Assembly (NCBI GenBank): GCA_017398805.1
Contig: JAFQEZ010000033.1
Span: forward strand, 1 to 62,407
DNA from: Bacteroidaceae bacterium
Lineage (GTDB): Bacteria > Bacteroidota > Bacteroidia > Bacteroidales > Bacteroidaceae
Length of the DNA: 62,407 nt
Reading direction: 5' to 3'
Position numbers and translations under genes: made by a program. Positions 56,472 to 62,407 of this stretch are shown in pieces (positions within the stretch are counted from its first letter, which is position 1; each line of letters starts with the position of its first letter). Under the pieces are notes generated by a model, which was not told where the DNA came from, searched no databases, and saw only the letters and a program-made list of their open reading frames with translations.

Positions 56472-57232
56472 TAGAGATAAGTTCCATACACAAGAGGTTC
56501 GAAGACCAGGAGGTGCTTAAAGGCATCACTGCAACGTTTGAGAACGGCAAGACCAACCTCATCATCGGAAAGAGCGGTGCCGGAAAGACAGTCCTGCTCA
56601 AGTGTATTGTAGGATTGGAGATACCTGAGGAAGGAACAATCACATACGATGGACGCGACATCATACACATGCACAAGAAGGAGGCAGCCAAGATGCGCCA
56701 GGAGATTGGCATGCTTTTTCAGAATGCGGCACTGTTCGACTCCATGAGTGTACTTGAGAACGTCATGTTCCCACTTGACATGTTCTCCTCTATGACCTAC
56801 AACGAGCGTATCAAACGTGCCCGTGCCTGCCTTGAGAGAGTAAACCTGATCGAGGCTCAGGACAAGAGCCCCGAGGAGCTGTCAGGCGGTATGCAGAAAC
56901 GTGCAGCCATTGCCCGTGCCATAGCATTGGGTCCTAAGTATCTTTTCTGTGACGAACCCAATTCAGGCCTCGACCCACAGACATCGCTCATCATCGATGA
57001 ACTGATTCACGGAATTACTGAGGAGTACAACATAACTACTATTGTGAACACTCACGACATGAACTCGGTAATGAACATAGGTGACCACATACTTTTCCTT
57101 GCAAACGGAGAGCTCAGCTGGGAAGGGAACAACAAGGAGATTCTCAACACCGACAACAAGACGCTCAACGAGTTCCTTTTCTCAAGTGAGATATTGAGGC
57201 AGGTAAAGGAACAGGCACTCCACAGCAAATAA
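56468..57232 (+). CDS. mlaF: MlaF-type ABC transporter ATP-binding protein
   Basis: A 254-residue ATPase partner of MlaE. Walker A GKSGAGKTV, signature LSGGMQKRAAIARAI, Walker B YLFCDEPNSGLD and the H-loop NTHDM are all present. It is translationally coupled to mlaE, and a terminator overlaps its stop codon. Confidence 0.93.
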   Translation: MIEISSIHKRFEDQEVLKGITATFENGKTNLIIGKSGAGKTVLLKCIVGLEIPEEGTITYDGRDIIHMHKKEAAKMRQEIGMLFQNAALFDSMSVLENVMFPLDMFSSMTYNERIKRARACLERVNLIEAQDKSPEELSGGMQKRAAIARAIALGPKYLFCDEPNSGLDPQTSLIIDELIHGITEEYNITTIVNTHDMNSVMNIGDHILFLANGELSWEGNNKEILNTDNKTLNEFLFSSEILRQVKEQALHSK

Positions 57233-57268
57233 GAAAAGCGATGGTTGGCGACCATCGCTTTTCTTATT
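57228..57268. terminator. 18-bp bidirectional terminator
   Basis: A perfect 18-bp stem (57228-57245 with 57251-57268), 5-base loop, between the convergent mlaF and der genes. The first arm contains the mlaF stop codon. 57269-57314 has tagtccttttagcccttt strings like those near 62100. Confidence 0.85.
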
Positions 57269-57314
57269 GTCCTTTCAGCCCATCTGGCCTTTGTAGTCCT
57301 TTTAGCCCTTTAAA

Positions 57315-58628
57315 TCATTTCTGCCTGATGAAAATATTCATCGGTACTCCATGAAAGTTCCATTTCGCACGGATTTTATTCTCAAGGAAGCGTTTGTATG
57401 GCTCTTTCACATACTGTGGCAGGTTCGCAAAGAAGAGGAACGACGGTACGCGTGTCTCATGCAACTGCATGCAGTATTTTATCTTGATATATTTGCCCTT
57501 TGTCGATGGTGGCGGATATGCCTCGATAAGCGGCAGCATCTCCTCGTTGAACTTTGCTGTAGATATTTTTCTCTTTGAGTTGAGATATACCTCCTTGGCT
57601 GTCTCAAGCACCTTGAAGACGCGCTGCTTTGTGACTGCCGAAGTGAAGATGATTGGGAAATCCACGAATGGCGCAACACGCTCACGTATTGCATTCTCGA
57701 AGAACTTCTGCACCTTCTCGCTCTTGTCCTCTACCAAGTCCCACTTATTCACTACAACCACAAGGCTCTTCTGGTTACGCTGTATGATTGAGAAGATATT
57801 CAGGTCCTGCGACTCGATACCACGTGTAGCATCAATCATAAGTATGCAGACATCACTGTTCTCAATGGCACGTATCGATCGCAATACCGAATAGTATTCG
57901 ATGTCCTCGGTAACCTTGCCCTTCTTACGGATTCCGGCAGTATCCACAAGATAGAAATCGAAACCGAATTTGTTGTAACGTGTAAGAATCGAATCACGGG
58001 TTGTTCCGGCAATATTGGTTACGATGTTCCTCTCTTCGCCAAGGAAGACATTGATAATAGAACTCTTGCCGGCATTCGGGCGACCCACCACCGCGAAACG
58101 GGGGATATCCTCCTCGGGTGCTTCCTCGGCCTCCTTTGTAAAGTTCGATATAATCTCGTCGAGCAGGTCACCTGTACCGCTACCGTTCGCAGCCGAAATA
58201 CAATGCATGTCGCCAAGTCCAAGACTGTAGAACTCTGCAGTAGCATACTGCATCTCATATGTATCCACCTTATTGGCAACCACCAGCACAGGTTTCTTCG
58301 AGCGACGCAACATCGATGCCATCTCCATATCAAGGTCGGTCAGTCCATTCATGGCATCTACCACAAAAAGGATAACATCGGCCTCTTCGAGCGCAAGTGT
58401 CACCTGGTCACATATCGCCTCCTCGAACACATCATCCGAGTTACGCACCCAACCGCCTGTATCCACAAGCGAGAACTCCTTGCCACACCATAGGCAACGG
58501 CCATACTGACGGTCACGGGTCGTACCCGCCTCGTCCGATATAATCGCCTGCTTTGTCTCTGTCAGGCGGTTGAAAAGGGTCGACTTACCAACGTTGGGAC
58601 GACCTACTATCGCTACCAAATTTCCCAT
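57315..58628 (-). CDS. der: ribosome biogenesis GTPase Der (EngA)
   Basis: A 437-residue protein with two tandem GTPase domains and a C-terminal KH-like domain, needed for 50S assembly. P-loops are [14 protein letters not shown] (residue 8 on) and [14 protein letters not shown] (about 181 on). Both domains have DTGG/DTAG and NKWD/NKVD motifs. It starts 10 bp after the era stop. Confidence 0.96.
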   Translation of the reverse strand: MGNLVAIVGRPNVGKSTLFNRLTETKQAIISDEAGTTRDRQYGRCLWCGKEFSLVDTGGWVRNSDDVFEEAICDQVTLALEEADVILFVVDAMNGLTDLDMEMASMLRRSKKPVLVVANKVDTYEMQYATAEFYSLGLGDMHCISAANGSGTGDLLDEIISNFTKEAEEAPEEDIPRFAVVGRPNAGKSSIINVFLGEERNIVTNIAGTTRDSILTRYNKFGFDFYLVDTAGIRKKGKVTEDIEYYSVLRSIRAIENSDVCILMIDATRGIESQDLNIFSIIQRNQKSLVVVVNKWDLVEDKSEKVQKFFENAIRERVAPFVDFPIIFTSAVTKQRVFKVLETAKEVYLNSKRKISTAKFNEEMLPLIEAYPPPSTKGKYIKIKYCMQLHETRVPSFLFFANLPQYVKEPYKRFLENKIRAKWNFHGVPMNIFIRQK

Positions 58629-58638
58629 ATCTCTTATA

Positions 58639-59523
58639 TCAATCCTTTTGGTCGTAACCGAAACGGCGCAACTGACGGTCGTTGTTACGCCAATCCTTGT
58701 CGACCTTTACATATATCTCCAAAAATATTCTCTTGCCGAAGAATTTCTCCAATTCGCGGCGTGCGTCAGTCGCGACCTTCTTCAATGCAGATCCCTCGTG
58801 ACCGATGATGATTCCCTTCTGGCTCTCCCTCTCGACATATATGATTGCCTTGATGTAAATCTTGCCCTCGTCCTCCTTGAAGTGCTCTACGGCAGCCTCG
58901 CACACATAAGGAATCTCCTTGTCGTAGTGAAGAAGAATCTTCTCGCGGATTATCTCTGTCACAAAGAAGCGTGCAGGCTTGTCGGTGAGTGCATCCTTCT
59001 CAAAGTAGGGCGGCGAGTCGGGAAGAAGCTCCATAACACGCTTCATCACAGTGTCGACATTGAATTTTGCTATGGCCGAGATGGGAAGTATTTCCGCCTC
59101 GGGGATAATCTCATGCCACTGCTCCACCTTCTTTATGAGCTGCTGCTGGTCGGCAAGGTCAATCTTGTTTATAAGCACCAGAACAGGGACATCAAGTTTG
59201 CGAACCTCGGCAATGAAGTCGCTGTTCTTCTCGGGACTCTCGACCATATCGGTCACATACAGGAGCACATCGGCATCCCTGAGTGCACTACGCGAGAATC
59301 GCAGCATCGCCTCCTGAAGCTTATAGTTAGGTTTAAGCACTCCTGGTGTGTCAGAAAACACTATCTGCGCATCCTCGGTATTAAGGATACCCATTATACG
59401 GTGACGTGTTGTCTGCGCCTTGAATGTCGCGATTGAGATTCTCTCGCCCACAAGAAGATTCATCAACGTCGACTTCCCCACGTTGGGGTTACCCACAATA
59501 TTTACAAAACCGGCCTTATGCAT
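58639..59523 (-). CDS. era: GTPase Era
   Basis: 294 residues from the ATG at 59523 ([19 protein letters not shown]). An upstream codon would start inside the terminator of rpmF. The GTPase domain has [16 protein letters not shown] and INKID, followed by a KH domain with [13 protein letters not shown] that binds the 3' end of 16S rRNA. First gene of the era-der pair. In other Bacteroidales fabH usually sits just upstream and is absent here. Confidence 0.95.
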   Translation of the reverse strand: MHKAGFVNIVGNPNVGKSTLMNLLVGERISIATFKAQTTRHRIMGILNTEDAQIVFSDTPGVLKPNYKLQEAMLRFSRSALRDADVLLYVTDMVESPEKNSDFIAEVRKLDVPVLVLINKIDLADQQQLIKKVEQWHEIIPEAEILPISAIAKFNVDTVMKRVMELLPDSPPYFEKDALTDKPARFFVTEIIREKILLHYDKEIPYVCEAAVEHFKEDEGKIYIKAIIYVERESQKGIIIGHEGSALKKVATDARRELEKFFGKRIFLEIYVKVDKDWRNNDRQLRRFGYDQKD

Positions 59524-59539
59524 ATTATCGAAATAAAAC

Positions 59540-59578
59540 AAAGACGCACCATCCACTTTGCAGCATAGGTGCGTCTTT
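59540..59578 (-). terminator. terminator between rpmF and era
   Basis: An 11-bp stem AAAGACGCACC/GGTGCGTCTTT around a 17-base loop, followed by TTTTATTTCG on the minus strand. It separates DUF177-rpmF from era-der. Confidence 0.72.
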
Positions 59579-59634
59579 AACTTACGTACAAAAACTACCC
59601 GCAGCTGTGCTTGTCATCTGCGGTAGAAACACAT

Positions 59635-59820
59635 TTAGACAGCTGCCTGCTTCTCAACAGCGAGCTTGCCTCTGTAATAACCACACGCACCGCATACGGT
59701 GTGATAAACGTGCCACTCGCCACAGTTAGGGCAAATTGCCAATGTAGGAGCTACTGCCTTGTCATGAGTTCTTCTCTTGGCAGTTCTGGTCTTTGATTGT
59801 CTTCTTTTAGGATGTGCCAT
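59635..59820 (-). CDS. rpmF: 50S ribosomal protein L32
   Basis: A 61-residue protein starting MAHPKRRQSKTRTAKRRTH, with a zinc ribbon (CPNC and CGAC) as in bacterial L32 of the zinc-binding type. It lies 12 bp after the DUF177 gene, an arrangement found across bacteria. Confidence 0.97.
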   Translation of the reverse strand: MAHPKRRQSKTRTAKRRTHDKAVAPTLAICPNCGEWHVYHTVCGACGYYRGKLAVEKQAAV

Positions 59821-59832
59821 TTTTCTAACTTT

Positions 59833-60363
59833 TTAATTATCTTCTTCTATTTGTATATTCTTCAAACCTGCCCAACGCGGATCAATCTCCTGTTCATCAC
59901 CCTCGTCGGTTGCATCATGTGAGTGCTTCTTGAGCTTGCCGGTCATTTCGTTATTGCATTTTCCCGGAGCATGTACACGCTTCAATGGGAGCGCAAGCAC
60001 TATCAGTTCATACAGATACCATGCGAGGTTGAAATCACCGTCCTGTTCAGGAACTATGATTATATCACCCTCATCGGCATACTCGTTACCAAGTTTCACT
60101 CTCAAGGTGTTCTCTGTATCGACCTCTATATCAAGATCATCAAGGCAGCGGTCACACTGCACGATTACCTTACCCACAAGAGTAAACGAGAAGTCAAAGA
60201 TATCCTTGTTCTTCTTTACGGTGACATTGGCCTTGACCGCGCCTCTTTGGAACTCCTCGCCTTCGATATCACCGAAAAACGCATTGTCCAAATCAAATTC
60301 AAGGTCAAGAGAGGCAGCTTTCATTCCCTTGAGGTCAACATTATATTTATCAAATCTTCCCAT
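59833..60363 (-). CDS. DUF177 (YceD-like) protein
   Basis: A 176-residue protein of the DUF177/YceD family, almost always encoded before rpmF. In plants and E. coli it is linked to 23S rRNA maturation. The CDRCLDDLDI segment holds the conserved Cys pair. C-terminal residues (DPRWAGLKNI) are the conserved end. Co-transcribed with rpmF. Confidence 0.93.
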   Translation of the reverse strand: MGRFDKYNVDLKGMKAASLDLEFDLDNAFFGDIEGEEFQRGAVKANVTVKKNKDIFDFSFTLVGKVIVQCDRCLDDLDIEVDTENTLRVKLGNEYADEGDIIIVPEQDGDFNLAWYLYELIVLALPLKRVHAPGKCNNEMTGKLKKHSHDATDEGDEQEIDPRWAGLKNIQIEEDN

Positions 60364-60442
60364 CGCTACTATAAAATCATCACATTCAACAATATAAGTC
60401 TAAAAGCAGTGCCTTTTACCCGTACTACCCGATTTTAGGACA

Positions 60443-60450
60443 CAAAGATA
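60443..60450 (-). promoter_or_regulatory. -7 box candidate of DUF177-rpmF
   Basis: TATCTTTG on the minus strand, 80 bp before the DUF177 start. A TTTG at 60475-60478 is 24 bases away, longer than in the best promoters here. Confidence 0.42.
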
Positions 60451-60491
60451 GTAATAAAATTCATTAGAAACATCCAAATTGACGAAAAACT

Positions 60492-61913
60492 TTATTTTTT
60501 TAGTTCCACACGGAATGTCGTCCCCTTTCCTTGAACCGAATTCTTGACGAAAATCCGCCCTTTATGATACTGTTCTACGATTCGTTTAGCCAATGAAAGC
60601 CCAAGTCCCCAGCCACGTTTCTTTGTAGTATATCCCGGCTCAAAGACACGTTTCTGACACGATTTTGCAATACCTTTACCGGTATCAGCCACATCGACAT
60701 ATACGCTTTTCTCATCATGCGAAACAGTAACTGTAATCTTTCCGCTACCGTTCATTGCGTCGACTGCATTCTTGCACAGATTCTCAAGCACCCACTCCAC
60801 AAGAGGAGCATTCATGGGAACCATAAGCGGATGCTCCGGCAGCACAACCTCATACTCAACCTGTGCCGGGCTGCGCCTCTTGACATACCCCACAGCACCT
60901 TCAACCACATCCACAATATCAACCGGTACAGGTTCAGGCATAGAACCTATCTTGGAGAAACGTTCAGCCACTCGCTGCAGGCGCGCAACATCGCGTTCCA
61001 TTTCCGGTATCAGTTCATCATCAGGATACTTCTCCTTGAGTACCTCGGTCCATGCCATCAATGACGATATCGGCGTTCCCAACTGATGAGCAGTCTCTTT
61101 CGAGAGACCAACCCAAACACGGTTCTGCTCGGCACGCTTCGAGCTCAAGACTGCAAGTATACATATTACAAAGAAGAGCAACAGCACTGTCAGCTGCACA
61201 TAAGGATAGTATGATAACCCCTCAAGCAACTGATATTGCGAATCGAGCAGTTGGGACTGGCGTCCGAGCAACTGAGACTGACGCTCAAGCAATTTCGATT
61301 GAGAACTGAGCAACTGAGACTGCGAATCGAGCAACACCGATTGCGCCTCAAGTATTCCCGACAAGCGTGACAGCACCAACGATTCATCGTAGTACACACT
61401 CATGCCCATATCCATCTTTATGAGATACCCCTTCTCCTTTGCACGTTCAACCACACCATTGACAAGCGCCATTGTATCACAACCCTCTGCCAAAACAATG
61501 TTACGATAGTTGTTAACCTTCCCTTTCTTGTCAATAACAACCATCGGAATCGTATTGTTGCTCTCAAGAACAGATATCGCAAGATTCAGATCGGTATTCG
61601 TGTCAGCCTTATAAATCGAGGTCATCGCTTCAACCCAAAGCTTCATCTTGTTAAGTTCCTCCTGCTTGCGCTCCTCCACAACACCTTCAAGCCCCTTGAC
61701 GTGAATCTCCATGTCCTTGACATGAGCCTCCATCCCCTTCAAATGCGACTCAAAGTCTTTCACATGAGTCTCCATATCCTTTACATGCACCTCAAGATCC
61801 TTTACATGCACCTCAAGAGAACCTACAAGAAGGTTGGATATCATAAGCGACGCAACAAAAATCAGCACCGCAACAACCACAAGAAAAGGCCTTAACCAAC
61901 GGCTATTATTCAT
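60492..61913 (-). CDS. sensor histidine kinase with two heptad-repeat periplasmic stalks
   Basis: A 473-residue membrane kinase. Membrane segment 1 is about residues 9-31 and segment 2 about 235-256. The first array runs 33-81: seven heptads of the LEVHVKD type, His at 36, 43, 50, 57, 64 and 71. A globular part (about 83-180) with VVIDKKGKV resembles a small PAS/Cache sensor. The second array (184-232) has seven heptads of the QSQLLDS type. The kinase has His276 in SKETAHQLGTP, an N-box with Asn381, DTGKGI (409-414) and GWGLGL (433-438). No response regulator is adjacent. The signal is unknown. The kinase half matches other Bacteroidota kinases; the stalks are the unusual part. Confidence 0.9.
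   Translation of the reverse strand: MNNSRWLRPFLVVVAVLIFVASLMISNLLVGSLEVHVKDLEVHVKDMETHVKDFESHLKGMEAHVKDMEIHVKGLEGVVEERKQEELNKMKLWVEAMTSIYKADTNTDLNLAISVLESNNTIPMVVIDKKGKVNNYRNIVLAEGCDTMALVNGVVERAKEKGYLIKMDMGMSVYYDESLVLSRLSGILEAQSVLLDSQSQLLSSQSKLLERQSQLLGRQSQLLDSQYQLLEGLSYYPYVQLTVLLLFFVICILAVLSSKRAEQNRVWVGLSKETAHQLGTPISSLMAWTEVLKEKYPDDELIPEMERDVARLQRVAERFSKIGSMPEPVPVDIVDVVEGAVGYVKRRSPAQVEYEVVLPEHPLMVPMNAPLVEWVLENLCKNAVDAMNGSGKITVTVSHDEKSVYVDVADTGKGIAKSCQKRVFEPGYTTKKRGWGLGLSLAKRIVEQYHKGRIFVKNSVQGKGTTFRVELKK
61218..61364 (-). repeat. 21-bp tandem repeats encoding the second heptad array
   Basis: Seven 21-base units encode LSGILEA, QSVLLDS, QSQLLSS, QSKLLER, QSQLLGR, QSQLLDS and QYQLLEG. Leu occupies two neighbouring positions of each unit and Gln the first. 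Confidence 0.85.
61692..61817 (-). repeat. 21-bp tandem repeats encoding the His-containing heptad array
   Basis: Six 21-base units encode LEVHVKD, LEVHVKD, METHVKD, FESHLKG, MEAHVKD and MEIHVKG; a diverged seventh (LEGVVEE) follows. The first two units are almost the same at DNA level (cctttacatgcacctcaag on the plus strand), suggesting recent unit duplication. Confidence 0.88.
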
Positions 61914-61986
61914 ATGCTACAAGTAATTTGGAGTAAGGTAATATACTACCCAATAATAACGTTCAAAAGAGAAGAATATTATAAAA

Positions 61987-62220
61987 TTAGAAAGGAGAAA
62001 GAAAAAAGAAGAAAGGAGAAAGAAAAACTAAAAAACGCCAAGGAGCACTAAAGTCAAGCACATTCAAGCGAAGCTTGCTACATTAGTGGCCCTTAGTGTT
62101 CCTTAGTAGCCCTTAGCCGCCTTATAAAAAAGGAGAAAGGAGAAAGAAGAAAGGAGAAATGAAAACTAAAGAATGCCAAGGAGCACTAAAGTCAAGCACA
62201 TTCAAGCGGTACTTGCTACA
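61987..62220. repeat. two direct copies of a 90-bp intergenic repeat
   Basis: 61990-62082 and 62130-62220 share a purine-rich start (aaaggagaaagaa...) and then gccaaggagcactaaagtcaa, a cattcaagcg run and a cttgctaca end with few changes. Between them are cccttagt strings. 62221-62250 adds the ccgttttccactttcagttttc string. This fills most of the 380 bp between the kinase and 5S rRNA, with no gene visible. Confidence 0.8.
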
Positions 62221-62256
62221 GTTTTCCGTTTTCCACTTTCAGTTTTCACATAACAC

Positions 62257-62285
62257 AAAAGGACACCCTTAAAGGATGTCCTTTT
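62257..62285 (-). terminator. terminator of the rRNA operon
   Basis: AAAAGGACATCCTT/AAGGGTGTCCTTTT on the minus strand (one G-U), short loop, ending in T residues, just past the 5S gene. It likely ends the rRNA transcript coming from the right. Confidence 0.78.
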
Positions 62286-62292
62286 TATAAAA

Positions 62293-62403
62293 GTGGCGAT
62301 GACCTACTCTCCCACGAATCTTCGCAGTACCATCGGCGCTGTCGGGCTTAACTTCTCTGTTCGGGATGGGAAGAGGTGGATCCCCGACGCTATCGATCGC
62401 CTT
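62293..62403 (-). rRNA. rrf: 5S ribosomal RNA
   Basis: About 111 bases with the 5S core on the minus strand: CACCTCTTCCCATCCCGAA, CAGAGAAGTTAAGCCC, GATGGTACTGC and GTGGGAGAGTAGG. The ends pair (GGCGAT with ATCGCC). The exact 5' end is uncertain by a few bases. It is the last gene of an rRNA operon whose 23S and 16S lie beyond the right edge. Confidence 0.93.
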
Positions 62404-62407
62404 AATA

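Overview
The window is a chromosomal segment of a member of the order Bacteroidales (phylum Bacteroidota), most likely a gut or oral relative of Bacteroides or Prevotella. The evidence is a fused SecDF, class-specific proteins (DUF2851, the OstA-like protein, a two-parvulin operon, OmpA with the local barrel type), a truncated fimbrillin lipoprotein at the left edge, and promoter boxes that match the Bacteroidota sigma consensus (TTTG about 19-21 bp upstream of TAnnTTTG) instead of TTGACA/TATAAT. Most of it is dense housekeeping DNA. I see no insertion sequence, prophage, CRISPR array or resistance gene.

Layout. 1-1470: end of a fimbrillin-type lipoprotein gene, a small 61-residue protein gene, then about 970 bp with degraded intergenic repeats and a candidate structured RNA with its own terminator. 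1473-3133: rpsU-xerC-hpf operon (minus). 3254-7220: mdh, then gltX-waaA (minus). 7370-10854: a 7TMR-HD phosphohydrolase and a DUF2851 protein (plus). 11000-15679: secDF and two overlapping rhomboid genes (minus). 15798-24827: a seven-gene plus-strand run, argS-rnhA-LtaS-like-GT2-GT90-LtaS-like-radical SAM, which carries an envelope-glycan cluster. 24848-29178: YqaA/DedA-type protein, a membrane protein, purD and a THUMP RNA methyltransferase (minus). 29263-30385: lytic transglycosylase (plus). 30399-35684: manC; asnS, a RluB-type pseudouridine synthase and purB (minus). 35828-36054: two identical tRNA-Val(UAC). 36165-39334: two tandem paralogous ompA genes separated by a tandem-repeat tract. 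39422-50707: recQ-guaB-PpiC-lipoprotein-SurA-OstA-98 aa protein-mutL, one long minus operon. 50974-54437: tig-clpP-clpX. 54572-57268: lptB divergent from mlaE-mlaF. 57315-60450: DUF177-rpmF, then era-der. 60492-61913: a histidine kinase with two heptad-repeat stalks. 62293-62403: 5S rRNA, the last gene of an rRNA operon lying to the right on the minus strand.

How the genes work together. Envelope construction recurs: Kdo transfer (WaaA), LPS transport (LptB, OstA-like), lipid trafficking (MlaEF), outer-membrane protein folding (two SurA/PpiC proteins plus a lipoprotein), SecDF, OmpA, ManC and the LtaS/GT90 cluster. A second theme is translation (GltX, ArgS, AsnS, S21, L32, 5S, tRNA-Val, Hpf, Era, Der, two RNA-modifying enzymes) and a third is protein quality control (Tig, ClpP, ClpX). 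Many 3' ends carry long, nearly perfect inverted repeats that can serve as terminators, several of them between convergent genes.

The most unusual signals are the histidine kinase, whose periplasmic domain sits between two arrays of seven heptads, the first with His at every seventh residue; the terminator-linked structured region at 830-964, which also encodes a Cys-rich 44-codon ORF; the two-phosphotransferase/two-glycosyltransferase cluster; and long Arg/Gly-rich tails on two RNA-modification enzymes.
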